From Pyronema omphalodes (Eukaryota; Ascomycota; Pezizomycetes; Pezizales; Pyronemataceae), in assembly GCA_024516155.1 (NCBI GenBank), contig JAJJXM010000009.1:992001-1056000 (forward strand): a stretch of 64,000 nt of DNA, given 5' to 3'. Shown here one piece after another: positions 21,824-34,189 of this stretch. The notes beneath the pieces are model-generated. The model saw nothing but the letters and a program-made list of their open reading frames with translations. It had not been told where the DNA came from and did not search any database. The first letter of the stretch is position 1; each line of letters opens with the position of its first letter. The position numbers were made by a program, and so were the translations under genes.

Positions 21824-24800
21824 CTTTGGAGAGAGGGGTGGTGGGGTTTCCCTTTTTACAGAATGCTGTAGTGATGGTTATGTGTGCGTGAATCGTGTAG
21901 TTATAGGTGGCTTTTGGGCTTATCATTCAATCGAAGCGCCAGAAGGCCGTAGACTCAAGTATATTCTATTCAATTGTACACTGCATACTATACTAAGAAC
22001 ATATATAAGATTTAGATTTGATATCACGTCTCTATAATTCAAAATAATAAAAGTCTCAAAACTTGGATTTGTTTTTAGCTTTCGAATCCTTCACAGCCGA
22101 ATGATACCTCATGATGCGTATCAATACACTGCCCTAAACCCTATCATTACCTCTCACAACCCTCCTCCAGCCAGCACCCCCACCGTCTTGGTTTTGAACA
22201 GCAGTTTGACTCAGTTCATTCGGAACAACACTAAGGAACCAATACACATGTAGTTCAAGATTCCCGGCACTTGCCGTATGTCAACGTTGAGGGATTGGAG
22301 AAGAACTAAAGCAGTTCTACATATTTAGCGATACCCGTTTTGGAAGAACTCCGTCCCTTGTTTCTTTTCGATTCTGAAGCTAGTAGGAGCATAGTTGGAT
22401 CATAGGTTCTCATGTTTCGATTTGAAACTAGGGATTTTTGAATCCAAGTTGATGTGGAAAGAAACTTATGACACAGAATAAATCTATGCACCTACGTGGT
22501 ACACAATTGTCACCATACCTTAAAAAAAATCCACCATTACGATAAGTATCTACAGTAGCTGGAGATACAACTCACAAACCACATGGTCCTGGTCTAGAGC
22601 CCGAGCCTTATACACCGGAACCCCGGGCTTTCGATAAAATCGGGGCATGGTCCGTATTTGAAGATCAATCGGTGATTATCCTACTCGGTATAGACACCTC
22701 CGACATCTGTCAAGATTCAGATGGTTCTAGCCGTTGTATATATATAACTATTCCTATTGTAGTTTTAAAAGCTATCACTTCCCTTCCTTTCAGATCACGG
22801 GTCGAGAAAAAAAGCTATAGTGACCATATGGATATACGAAGAGGCTGGGCATGGTGGATCATTATGTAGACTATGTATATGGTGCAAAAGATCTCCATAC
22901 ACATACATACATACATTTTATCCCTTACATATGACTCTAGTTAGCTAGCTTCGATGTACATACGATTTGTAACGCTCACGAAAGATATAGATATGTGGTG
23001 GTGTACCTACATCTGGACTTTAGCTTGTCTATGGCTGCCTATGGTTGCCTATGGTTGTCGTTGGTTGCAGATACTTGCAGACAGTCTATGCATTGGTTCG
23101 TCGCGGGATCGGAGACCAGGGTTTTCGCCGTGCTTCGATCTGAGTGCCGAGCCACGTATCTGCAGGCGACTTGTATGTATGTATGTGCGTATGCACCTTT
23201 TGTTTCTTAGTTTCTTAGTTTCTTCTATGATGGTGACCATACTCTGGGCGAAAACATACATACATATGTTTGACATGTCGTTTTTTCTTTTTTCTGTCTT
23301 TTTTTCTTCTTCTTTAGTTCTCCGAGTAACGTCAGAATAGACCACGGTGGCAGGCCGTGGCCGTAGAAGTTTTTGAAACCACTCCCTCCGTAAATTCCTC
23401 CGAAGCTGGTCGTCGAAGAAAAAAAAGTATATTCGGTGTATATATAACAATCCTTACATAGAGCCGAATGAGACAGATTTTACTTCTGTATACATACCGA
23501 CATATCCCACACCTCCGAACATACACCGATCCACCGACCCACCGAGCCTGTCGGTTTATTTTTATTTTTATTTTTTCGGGCCTTTCTCCAGGCTCCTATC
23601 AAATCATATAGAGATATAGACATGTAGACATATATCGGGGACTCGGGGGCTCGGGGAGACTTTTTTTCTGCTTTGTTCCACTAAAACGTAGGCTAGGTTG
23701 CCTAGCTCTTTAGTCACTGGTGCCATATGGACACCCGGCACCATCCTAGGTTCATCTTTCTCCGGTCGGTCGGTGCATCTTTCCCGAAATGGTCGTTGCC
23801 GAACCACAACCACCATCACCACCACCCACTATACACACACCCCGATACATGATACACCCCTACATACTTCACTTCGGCTTGATAACCGAAACTGCGAAAC
23901 TGCTTGTTACATACATATACATGTCGGCGGCGGGCGTTGTGATGTGTACATAACAATAATAATGTACGTAGTGTATGTAGTGTACGTAGGGAGTAAAGCC
24001 GTAGTGAAGTGGATACCCACTCTAATGAGTTGTAACGTTTCATGATGGGACATAAAAAACGAGCAAACGCCAACAACTCAGATCGTAAAGGTGTATAGTA
24101 TCACGGATGAATTAAATATTGACTCGATAAGAAAGTGCGTTCATAATCGCTTTATGGTGTAGCATATATATGCTCTGTGTTTTTATGATGATTATTTTAC
24201 ATTCGGAGGGTTTGTTACGATATCCACCGGCTGTGTATATCTATAAGTTAGGTGGGTATTCGGCGGGTTCGAATTTATTGCTCGGGGAGGAAAAAGTTCA
24301 AACGTTAAAATGACGACCGATAACCGCCACAGCCACCGCCGACTTGGCGATAGTGAATCTTAATCTACTCCATGTACTCTATCTGTACATACTCTATATA
24401 CCCTACTTCCAAGCTTCTGTACAGCAGGGAGTTTCTGCAAATCGGAATCAAAAAACTATGGTGAGTCTGTATCCCCCGTTATGTATGTAGTATGTAGTAC
24501 TACCTCAAACTCCAAACTCCCAACTCCGAAATTCGGCTGGCTGGCTGGTTGGGTGGGTAATTTCTCGGAGAACAAAACCTGCCACATAGTAACTACGCCA
24601 CGGAGCACTGTTCAGGAGGCACCCACCACATGTCTCATATTCCATATTATATGAATACCAAAGTGAATACAAAAGATAACGTGACGTGCTCAGAGACATA
24701 CCTACATAGTACATTTGTCTTACCGGGTGGGTGTTCATATACATACATACATACATACATGCGTAGAAGAAATGTTATGTTATGTAGAGGCGCATAGGGC

Positions 24801-25288
24801 TTACCCCGTAGGGCTGGTTGGTGCGGACTTTTCAGGGGGTTATAGAGAAGTGTAGATGCGCGACCAATGCTGACCTCCAACTGCCTAGCTGTCTAACTGT
24901 CTGTCAGTGGACCCTGATTCTGCGCGCTTACACATAGGCCTACATAATATAAAGCCGGAGGAACTGCCAAGATGACGAAGGAAGAAGGTACAGTACATTG
25001 GTATGTACATAATGTATATATCTGCAACTGTGGATATTGATTCGTGTCAAAGGACCGAGAGTGTCATCATACCTCCATATCTCCGTCCCGATCTGTAATC
25101 AAATGGACCGGTGGGAATAACTTAGGTACATACATTAGAAACATAAGTGCTCCATCAGTGCTCGTAAATATATATGACCATACAAAAAATATATATCATC
25201 AACATGCATACACACATAAATACATACATACATGAATCGTAAAAATATGGGTGCCCAGTTGGTATACATCGCACACACCTAGCACACC
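21824..25288. other. Intergenic, rich in TACA/TGTA microsatellites
   Basis: 3.4 kb without a supported gene. Alternating purine-pyrimidine CATACATAC and TATGTATGT runs recur, for example at 22900-22916, 23176-23190, 24738-24760 and 25205-25232. Many short TACGTA and TACATA words lie between them. The region also has several pyrimidine runs (23281-23316). The short frames here are low-complexity artefacts. Confidence 0.5.
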
Positions 25289-27875
25289 TTAATACTCCTT
25301 CTGCATAATCTTCTTCAGACCCGCAATCTGAGACTCCGCATCCTCAATCTTTCGCTGCGCCATCTCCATCTTCTTAACAAGGTAATCCACACGTCTGGAG
25401 CTCTTCTTATCCAGACCAGTAAGAACCGCCAGCTCATCTTCAACCTTCTTGATCTCATCCGTCTGGACAGAAATCAGCGCCTTTAGTGAAATCCAATCCA
25501 TCTTTGCCTTCAAGACTCTATCATTAATCAACTGCTTGTAAGCAGCTCTGTAGACTGGTTTTCCGGGACGAATAGCCCAGGGACGTCCATTCTTATTTAC
25601 GATACTAATCATCTCCGTCTGTTCCAAACTCTGAAGTGCTTCTTCTCCAGTCTTGAAAAAGTCATGGAGAACAATCTCGTTATATCTCAACTCCTCCTCC
25701 TCGGCGAGAAGCTTAATCAAGTACCAAGCTTGCTGGGGAGTCCATTTTCTCTTCGCTACCTCGGATCCATCAAGGAAGTATAGCTTCAGAATCTCGGATG
25801 CAGAGGTGTGGATGATTTCCTCCACAGCTTGGCGGGGGGTTTCACCAGCCTTGATACGACGGGACAAGAACTCAAGATCGGTAAGACGACCGCCAAGAGC
25901 ATGGATAGATTCTTCTAGTTCTCTATTGAGCTTCTCATTGTTTGCGATTCTGTCTGCATATTCATCAAGATGGTGAAGGACGAAGCGTTTAGCAGATTCT
26001 GGCTTTGCATCGCCGAGGAAAACTGTGCGGAATACACGGTCCGGTAAAGACTGGGCAAGGGACTTTTGGAAGCCGATGTCGTTGGTGAGGAAGATTACGT
26101 GTGCCACGTTGGCTTGCACTAGTAGCGCGGCCCAGTCTGATAGCTTCTCGTAAAGGCCTGTGTTACCCCCGCTTCCTTCGTGGTGGAGGAAGTTGTCGAT
26201 GACTACTACGGGACGAACGGCGGGGTTGGCGGCGAGGTATTCGTCATCTGACATGAAGGCGTCGCGGTCGGTTTCGTATTTGTGGGAAAGTGCGACATCT
26301 TTCAAGGCAACTCCGGTGTTTTGGAGGATCTTATTGAATTGGTTCTCCAATGTCTGACTGAATCCGGCGGAGGTTCCAATGGTGCTCTGGGCTGCAAGAT
26401 CAATGAAGCTGCTAATGGTGTTGAGCCTGAAAGTGGTTAGTAATGTTACGAAATCAGTGGAGAAGGTATGTACCAGGAGAAGACTGGGCGGTATCCAACT
26501 TGTGCAGCGGCTGCAGCGATAGTAGCAGAGTCTCCGTGGTTCTCAATGATCTGTTCACAGTCGATCAACAGTACATTGGGTCTCTTTCCGAGAACGGAGT
26601 CCATGATCAATTCACGTTTGCCGGAACCCCTAGGTCCTTGCACAACCTTCAAAAGTCATTAGGATGATTCTTAGGACTTCCTTGGAGTTGATTCTTACAA
26701 TGAAGGTTTCCTCGCTCTCCAATAACCATCCGTTGATTTGTTCAATGGCATCCTTTCGCTCTTCCCATAGTGCAGAGAGATCATCAAGCTCCTGAATACC
26801 CTTTCCAAACGAAAACCTATCGATGGTATTCTTCTTAATCCAACCCCAATACTCGTTTTCTGACCAAGCAAAAGAGTGTGTAATCTTTGCCTTAATGAAG
26901 AACGTGCGAATAGGATCAAAGACCCAAACCGCAATAGTAGTGAAGATAGCTGCCAAAATGGGCAACATAATCCTAGGATGATTGAATATCCAATCACGGA
27001 CCCAATGCGTTTTCAAAGCACGAATGTATAAGATTCTCATAGTAACCCCACCCTCTTTTCCTGCAATAGCTTCAATTTCGGGGACCGTAAATCCATGTAA
27101 ACAATTTCGTGCGCTGGTGGCCCCTCTTATCCTTAGGAATTGAATTGTAGCACTCCTTGGTAATTCTTTAGATCCAGGCGGTGATACAGTTATGTCGGCA
27201 ATCTTTCCATATCGACGGAACATGGCGTATAAAGCTTCCTGACTCAGGTCTCCGCCTTCCACAAACTCCACTTTTAGTTTAGTGCTCGGAAATCTGTAGA
27301 GATCTTCAAGCCATGGCTTGCCCCGTACTGCGAATGCTCGCACTCGTGTGAATGGTGAAAACCATGGTTTCATGTGTTTTCTTTTCAGGTAGTCCTGGAT
27401 AACTGCCTCGGTTACTTCAGGATTGGGAGAGATGTATTTGACGAAAGCTCCACCATCTTTATCGCGAGGAATAACTTCGGTAATAGTAAATTCTGGTGAT
27501 GATGTACGGTATTGTGTAGGTAGACATTGCTTTCGGATTCGGGAATCTACTGAGCGATTGTCCCAGCGCATTACCAGATATCTGAAATCATATATGGCGG
27601 TCTTAAGGGGAAAGACATCTATCCGAGAAGAAACATCAGCTACTGAGCTGAAACAAGACGGAAAAAAACTACGAAGCACGGATGGAGAGGCCAGTACTGT
27701 CAAAATATAACAATGATTCCTCGGAAGTTCTGTCAATAAATCCCGTCTTGTCGGTACCAATAGTGCTGGTGTGTCTTCGGGAAGCCGGATGAATTCTGTG
27801 GATGGGGCGGCTCAGCTGCGGACGGATGGTGGGGAAGTAGAGTGGGACCCCGCGACAGGTGAGCAGACGATTCAT
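25289..27875 (-). CDS. YME2: Mitochondrial escape protein 2 (Yme2/RNA12), inner-membrane nucleoid protein
   Basis: Four exons in transcript order: 27875-27698, 27618-26699, 26646-26474 and 26426-25289, giving 802 residues. Splice sites are GT...AG and frame-consistent. The N-terminus is rich in Arg, Ser and Thr, as expected for a mitochondrial targeting peptide. The conserved block LLYFDNVFPLK spans the first intron. An RRM-like domain (about residues 170-250) precedes a transmembrane helix (IMLPILAAIFTTIAVWVF, about 295). A P-loop QGPRGSGKRE lies in exon 3, followed by an AAA-like region and a C-terminal coiled coil (KKSSRRVDYLVKKMEMAQRK). Yme2 is an integral inner-membrane protein that helps keep mitochondrial DNA nucleoids in order. 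It is transcribed divergently from the Lin1 gene. Confidence 0.92.
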
Positions 27876-28325
27876 GGCGACGTCGATTCTTCTGCGGAGT
27901 TAATATCCCCACAGGAGAAATCGAATATGTCGAAGAGAAGCTCTTTAATGTTGGACGAACGTAGATAAACTGAGGGATGTTTGGGATTGGAAAGCAGCAT
28001 TTGTGCAAGATGAAACGGTTTCTATGACGTATCCAACCGCCAAGCCCCGCGACAGAATTGCCTCAAGGCTGCAACTCCAGCGACGTGTTAGGCAGCAGCA
28101 GCGCGCATCAGCCATCGCGAGAACGTACGACCGAGTCAAACGAGCGAAACAACACGACAAACGAAGCAACCGAACTCCAGGGAAACAACGAATCTGTGAG
28201 AATCTACGAATCTACGAATAAAGAACGAACCATCACGCTCAGATACCTTTCATTACGCAAGCCGCAAGCTTGAGTCTCCACCCATCGATCTTCACATCTC
28301 CCGAACCCGTTCGCACAAAACAATC
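27876..28325. promoter_or_regulatory. Shared divergent promoter between YME2 and LIN1
   Basis: 450 bp separate the two start codons, so both promoters and leaders must lie here. The LIN1 side is C-rich and ends ACAAAACAATC just before ATG. No clear TATA box on either side. Confidence 0.6.
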
Positions 28326-29714
28326 ATGCCTCCACGCCCCAAGCGTCCGAACCATCCGATCTCACACTCCAACGATGCGCTAAACCGGTCCGGCGCCGGT
28401 CTCGCCCCTTCAAAACGGCCCAAGTTCGATGCACGAAACCCACACTTGGCCGCGCCCGACGCGCCGGATGACGAAGCGGACCTCTTTCTTGAAATTGATG
28501 AGGGTGCAATTGGGAAGCGGAAGGTACATCGTAATGCGGTTGAGCTAGAAGGGTATGAAACGGATTCTTCAGAGGAGGGGTTTGAGGCCACTCATAAGCA
28601 ATGGGCAAAGGATGAGAAGGGAAAGGAAAAGGCAAAAGATGAGGACGATGATGATGATATGTTTGGTGGAGAGTTTGCGGAAGAGGAGAAGGAAAAAGTA
28701 GAGGAGAAGCGGGGGAAACAAAAGAAGGACGTGCGGTTCTTGGAGCTAGATGAGATTGAAGGACAGGAGGAAGAGAGTGAGCTAGATGCACCGGTACCAC
28801 AGAAATACCCGGATATTTTCAAGGATGAAAGACGAGATGAAGATGAGTCTAGTGACGATGAAGAGAAGCTTGCAGAGGAAGGCTTAGACGAAGAGGTCGG
28901 CGCAGGAGGAAGAAAGTCACACGCCCCAAAGAGAGAGGCATTTAATATGAAAAGTGAGATGGAGGAGGGTCGCTTTGATACAGCTGGAAACTTTGTACGC
29001 AAGGCGGCGGAAAAAGATGCAATTCACGATAGCTGGTTGACTGGGATCAGCAAGAAGGATATGAAGAAGGCAAAAGAGGCAATGGACAAGCGGGAGGCCG
29101 AGCGAAGGGAACAAATGCGAAAAGATGACGAAGTTCTAACTAGTGAGGTCCTTGCACGACTGATTGCAGTCTTGGATAAGGGAGAAAGCATCTTGGAAGC
29201 TCTGGCACGGTTTGGAGCAAAGAAAAAAGCCACAGCCAATAAGAACAAAAACCAATGGCGTCAGAAGAAGAAGGCTGCTGCTGATGCTGCTGCGGCGGAT
29301 GAGATGCAGGTTGATACCAAAGGAAAAGGCAAGGATACCACGGAGGACCCAGAAGAGGTTAAGAGGAAAGCAATGGTGGAGACGATCACAGGAGCTGCGG
29401 ACGTTCTTCTTACCCGAGGTCAGCTTGAAGTCTACGACGAAACCCGTGAGAGTTTGATGCGCCAATATAGACAGGAAACTGGAGAAGACTGGGTTGATAG
29501 AAAAGCAGAAGACGAAGGAGCTGGATCTGTCGCTGCAGAGCTGAGGCAATGGGAGTACAGATGGACAGACGGAAGAGACGATGGTTCCACATATGGACCT
29601 TATGGCAATACAGAAATGAAGAGTTGGAATGAGCATGGGTTCTTTGGGGAGGGTATTGAGTTCCGTCTTGTTGGTAGTGCGGAGGGATGGACGAGGGCGG
29701 CTAGCTTCGATTGA
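28326..29714 (+). CDS. LIN1: GYF-domain U5 snRNP protein, Lin1/CD2BP2 homologue
   Basis: Intronless, 462 residues. The N-terminal half is highly charged (RPKFDARNPH, VELEGYETDSSEE, repeated Asp/Glu blocks). The N-terminal LEGYETDSSEEGF-type motif and the central KREAFNMKSEMEEGRFDTAGNFVR are hallmarks of the Lin1/CD2BP2 family. The C-terminus has a GYF domain (about residues 405-460) with YGPYGNTEMKSWNEHGFF, which binds Pro-rich peptides. In yeast and human this protein associates with Prp6/U5-15K in the U5 snRNP or tri-snRNP and works in pre-mRNA splicing. Its length is typical. The internal Lys/Ala-rich stretch (KKKAAADAAAADE) is probably a linker. Confidence 0.9.
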   Translation: MPPRPKRPNHPISHSNDALNRSGAGLAPSKRPKFDARNPHLAAPDAPDDEADLFLEIDEGAIGKRKVHRNAVELEGYETDSSEEGFEATHKQWAKDEKGKEKAKDEDDDDDMFGGEFAEEEKEKVEEKRGKQKKDVRFLELDEIEGQEEESELDAPVPQKYPDIFKDERRDEDESSDDEEKLAEEGLDEEVGAGGRKSHAPKREAFNMKSEMEEGRFDTAGNFVRKAAEKDAIHDSWLTGISKKDMKKAKEAMDKREAERREQMRKDDEVLTSEVLARLIAVLDKGESILEALARFGAKKKATANKNKNQWRQKKKAAADAAAADEMQVDTKGKGKDTTEDPEEVKRKAMVETITGAADVLLTRGQLEVYDETRESLMRQYRQETGEDWVDRKAEDEGAGSVAAELRQWEYRWTDGRDDGSTYGPYGNTEMKSWNEHGFFGEGIEFRLVGSAEGWTRAASFD

Positions 29715-30624
29715 TTTAACGAAAGTCCAGCGGCAGTCGTCTGCTTTAGGATATCATGTTTTGTAGATATGCGATGTTTCCCTAGAGGTTTAATGACATG
29801 GTGATTGGAAGGGCCATATTCCATGCATTCATTTTGATTATTAACAAATTGCTTGCTGACTTCAGGCTTCATTTGAGAACATGAAGTGGGGCTCTGAACA
29901 AGAGCTTCAAGTACTGCCTGCTGGTTAATGTGGTGTTATGCACCGTCAGCTCTATGCGCCTTATGCAGTACCACCTCATAACATGGAGTTAGAAGTAGCA
30001 TCTCACAGCCCAATATTTATCCAAAGTATCTGATTTGCTCAATACTTCATTAACCGGAGAGCTTATTCCAATGTCATTTTGAAAACCAGGGTATTTTATC
30101 AATTATCACGCCTTATCGATATTAAGGTATGTAAGTGCTCTATAGTCTAGTTACATCCGTGGTGTACCGATTTGATAACAATTCAATCTGATAATTCTAA
30201 CTGATGATATCGATAGGCTACAACCCAATTCTCATAGAAACCTTGTTTATTATTCCCTTTGTAAATTACCCCGATAAAGCAAATGGATGACAGGAAGAAC
30301 TCGCCAAGCTAGACTACCTGAAATTCCTCTTGTAGTACCATCACGTCAGTCTCTCCGGGACTTCAAGAATATCGTGATGAACAAACTTCACTGCCGAGCT
30401 CAATGATGCCGTGTAGAGGTATTGAACCTTCAGGGAACTTCAGGCAACTTCACCAGAACCCTAGAATCCCCAATCGATGCCGTAACAGAGACATCTCTCT
30501 CAAGATATCAAAAAATCTATAAATCCTAAAAAAGTCCCCCCCATTTTAATTCCTCATCAACTCAGCATCTTCTCCACATTCAGAATCTTAAAGCTTCCTC
30601 AACAGTCTCAAATCTTGAGTAAAT
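29715..30624. other. Intergenic
   Basis: AT-rich spacer. The last 100 bases carry CTCATCAACTCAGCATC-like leader sequence before the start codon at 30625. Nothing else recognised. Confidence 0.4.
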
Positions 30625-31038
30625 ATGCAGCTTTACTCTGTTCTTATTCCCATCTTTGCCTTCCTGGTGGCTGCTTCTCCAGCCCCCGCCCCGACGGCTC
30701 CTTCACCTCATTCTGGTGAACCTGCTCTCGCTGAAGTCCCTGCTTCTGGGACTTTCTCTGCTAATGCTGCTGCTGCTAAAGCCTAGGTATTCTTCTGCTA
30801 AAACGCCGGTTTCAACACACCCTGTCTCTACAGAGTCTATCCCACTACGAGACGCATCAACGTCGACCTTTCCTGGAACGACAAGATCTCATCCTTTGGA
30901 CCTGACTAGGGAACTCATTTTTTTATCTATAAGGATATCAACTGTTCGGGGAATTCTAGGAGCCTGTTTTATCCCGGAAGTCAGGATTTGACTCAGTTGG
31001 GTTTTAATGATGCTTTGAGTAGCTTTGCTTGTACTTAA
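30625..31038 (+). pseudogene. Beta/gamma-crystallin-like small secreted protein, interrupted by three in-frame stops
   Basis: One frame of 138 codons runs from ATG to TAA at 31036. It starts with a good signal peptide (MQLYSVLIPIFAFLVAASPA) and a Pro/Ala-rich propeptide-like stretch. The second half has two Greek-key-like segments, LSWNDKISSFGPD and LGFNDALSSFACT, as in small fungal crystallin-fold secreted proteins. It also has several cysteines (FFC, TPC, DINC, FAC). Stops occur inside at 30784 (TAG), 30799 (TAA) and 30907 (TAG). Each could come from a glutamine codon by one C-to-T change in a CpA context, the signature expected of repeat-induced point mutation. The conserved motifs continue past every stop in the same frame, so this is a recently broken gene. 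Introns do not remove the stops. Confidence 0.7.
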
Positions 31039-31487
31039 GGGTGGATTTGTAAGAGGGAGGAGAGAAGAAATTGGGGAGCTGCGTATGAAGGTGACGATTT
31101 GAATACCAGCGAATAGGCAGAAGGGGGATGAGGATAAGGTTGGGAATAAGGTTAGATACTCGTTGGACATAAAGAATTCATGAATTGCGATTTTTCAACT
31201 TGAAACTTTCTTGCTTGATCGATTGACTTTATTGATTATCGTGAATATTGACAAATATTAATGACTTCTGTCTGTTACAATGTGATCTATGAGACTTGCT
31301 CGTTCCTATTGACAAATTGTTATAAATGCAAAACTTTACCATCCCATACCAAGACTCCATTATGCTCCTGAAACGCCATGCCCCAATCGATCCTCATCCT
31401 GAAAGACTGCTGAATGCCTTAACCGTACCACCGTGCTGCCATGGTTGATTGTTGATTTCGTTGCCTGGTAATAACCAAACCAATAGA
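31039..31487. other. Intergenic between convergent genes
   Basis: AT-rich, no gene seen; shared 3' flank. Confidence 0.4.
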
Positions 31488-32221
31488 TTATTCCTTGCTT
31501 CTTTTACGTTTAATGCCTTTGCCAACTATTAAAGGCACAATATTCGTGGAGATTACTCGAAGGGTATTATTCGGACGCGGATACCTTCTTTAGTCAGCGG
31601 CATGATTGTGTGGAATAGGAATTGCACTTACCAATCATCTCCGGTTTCCGGGTCATCATCCAAATCAATCATATCACCAGCATAAAGCTTCGGTGTTTTT
31701 ATTTTATTTGGATGTTGCCAATCGAACAACGCATCTCTCAGATACAGCTGTGCAACCGAAAAGTTCTCCTGACACCAAGCCTTAAAGAACTGTGGGAACT
31801 TCTTCGCAAACCTCGCTGCTTCAAGTTTCTGTTCTCTCTGACTGAAACATTCCCATCGGGTCTGTGAGTTCCATCCCATCTTTTGTATAATGTCAGCGGT
31901 GGTCGGGATACATGGGCTTCCTGCGCGTGTATTCGGTAATCTGGTGGGTACTAGTAATTTCGCATGCCCTCCGTATCGCAATCTTGCAGTTGCATCGATA
32001 TCCGAATGCCTATGGTGGTATCGATCTTGATCCGATTCCGTCTTCGCCGAGGAGCAGCAGACGTGGACTGGGGCTAAGGACTTTGATTTGGGCTTGTAAC
32101 CATCCATGGTATGGTATGTAGGTACAGTAACAGTAAAGTTTTTCCGATTGTCGTTGAAAATCTCGATTTCCATCGACAGAATCAGCATCTGAGGGGGGTT
32201 TTGTTCTAGAGCCAAAAGCAA
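31488..32221 (-). CDS. Hypothetical protein, two exons
   Basis: Exons 32221-31632 and 31584-31488 (GTAAGT donor, CTGAC branch, AAG acceptor) join in frame to 228 residues. If the intron is ignored, the frame stops at once after GDDW. The N-terminal 50 residues are weakly constrained and the true start may be an internal Met, such as the one in YHTMDGYKPKSKS. The most protein-like part is residues 120-190 (REQKLEAARFAKKFPQFFKAW, DALFDWQHPNKIKTP), probably helical. The new C-terminus ends in a basic KRKRSKE. No signal peptide. Family not recognised. Confidence 0.55.
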
Positions 32222-34180
32222 CTATAAACTATGCCTATGGATATTATTCGTTGAACCGCCACACACAACAAAAAAAAGTATGACTACTACTACCGCTACG
32301 GAAATTTCATAGCCAAGATAACGCCAACCAGACAGCTTCGTTTTTTTTTTTTCTGTTGACCGGGCGAGGTTTAGGAATCAAAAGCGAGTCGAGTGGAGTT
32401 GAGGGGATAACAACGCATTCTTTTTTTTTTTTTTACATATGACGGGCTCTTCGCAGTTTCGCTACGTTTTGTGCAACCTGGTACGAAATGGCAAGTGGCA
32501 AGCCAAACAGGGCCGCAGGAGCCTTCTGGAGGCTGAGAATCACCAAACGTGATGGGTATGGGCCCTGTCTGGGGTGAAGACCGGAAAGCGGTCCGCTATG
32601 GTTCGCATCTAGGCCTGACTAGAGGGCTAGAGCTCTTTGAAGTTTGAAGCTCAGCTTAAGCTTCTAAGTTCCTAAGTTGGGGTTTCCTTTTCTTTTTTTT
32701 TTTTTTTCTTTTCTAAGTTCCTAAGTTGGTTTTCTTTTTCTTTTTTTTTTTTTACTTTGCTTTTCGTTGCTTCAGCCCATCGGTTTCGTACCACAAACTA
32801 AGCCACGATTTCTTTTTCGCCACAGGCACAGCACAGCAACAACCTGCGAGATCTAATTGTCCCAGATTTCAATTCCCGGTGCTACACAAAAATATATGTG
32901 ATGTACCCGAATATGTAAGTACAGAGAAGGCTGCCAAATGTACGAGCACAAGCAGGCATATGTATATGTACCTTGTACCTACCGCGCATAACCCATACAT
33001 AAAGCTGCATATTAACTGTCGATCCGAAAGCGCTCAGGGAAGTTCTGTACCTCTGTACTGCACGCGCTCATGGTGCGACAACGGCGCTTTGAAGCTTTGT
33101 CGAAAGTAAAGGCATCGTCACGGGAAGTTAAGTACATTGTAGTGTGGACCTGCAAACGGAGTCGCATTGAATACTGGATACGGAGATTGTAACCCGAAAC
33201 CCGAGCGAGCAACTTGAGCATGATGGATCATGGTTTGACGGTATGTGCCGTTCGTTGTACATACATGCCATACATACCTTACATACCTTACATACCTTAC
33301 ATACATCACGTCGGCCGGCCGGTGGTGCTAAATAAATGATGATCTTGCACTTTGAAAATGGGTTGCGGAGATACTTCCTGATAAATATATTATGCGCATA
33401 TATGGTATGTAAGGAACTTTCGTGAGTTTACACTTGTTTCTTTCTTTCTTCCTTTCTTTCTTTTTTTGATTTTTTGAATGATGCTTTTAATTTGGTTGAT
33501 GCCGCTTTTGCCAAGATTTTCGTGATAACCATTGCTGTGTGGTGTTCATTCTGTGAAACGGAAGGAAATGAATGTACGTAGCACAAGCTCAGCCCTACCC
33601 TAAGCCCCAATGCAGCCGCGGTTGATGGATTCCTACGGTCGGTGTATATAAAGGAGAAAATCAGTTCGGTTACACACTGCAGAATTGGGAGAATCTAGCA
33701 TAAGGAGATCCCGTCAAGATGTACGTACCCGAAACTATTTCGCAGTAATCTTTTTTTTATTACTATTTCCGTCTCTGTAGGTTTAGGATCCACTGTCTAG
33801 GCCGAATTTTTTCGTATCACCAATATGGATAGACATAAATCCATTCCACCAATTACGATTGGCTGCAGTTACAGCTGTGCGACAAAGGACAAATCCACTT
33901 TGCTTGCTAGATGAGTCGTGATAATATACCAAAGTTGTTAGTCTCATCCATATACCGGTTCACAGGCATCACCAATTCGAAGATTCTCCGAGAATGTCAA
34001 TGTCCGCGCCTGGATCGACCAACACATCAACATCAAATATAAGGCGCTAATATATCGAATGTGTAGAATCCACATCAATGCAGTAATGTCGGAATGACAT
34101 ATACGAAAAGAGGAAAATAGTAACTATTAATCAGAAGCCGCCGTCCATTAGTTTTTTAACAGTACAGTATGTAACAGGCT
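32222..34180. other. Intergenic with homopolymer and TACA repeats
   Basis: Long T runs at 32340-32352, 32421-32433 and 32692-32752. Two 49-bp-spaced copies of CTAAGTTCCTAAGTTGG (32664 and 32713), each followed by a T run, form a tandem duplication. A 10-bp CTTACATACC-type minisatellite lies at 33268-33306. A promoter-like site is at 33645 (separate entry). Confidence 0.5.
33645..33652 (+). promoter_or_regulatory. TATATAAA box with leader and split-ATG intron, no intact gene behind it
   Basis: TATATAAA lies 67 bases before an AT|GTACGT site (33719-33722). An intron of exactly 60 nt (33721-33780, ending CTGTAG) would complete the start codon as AT+G. The frame then closes after 17 codons. It looks like the promoter and first intron of a decayed gene; this is inference. 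Confidence 0.3.
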
Positions 34181-34189
34181 GTTAAGTAA

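Noticed and set aside
28592..29636. Ser/Phe-rich frames opposite the Lin1 gene
   Set aside because: Shadows of the Lys/Glu-rich coding strand.
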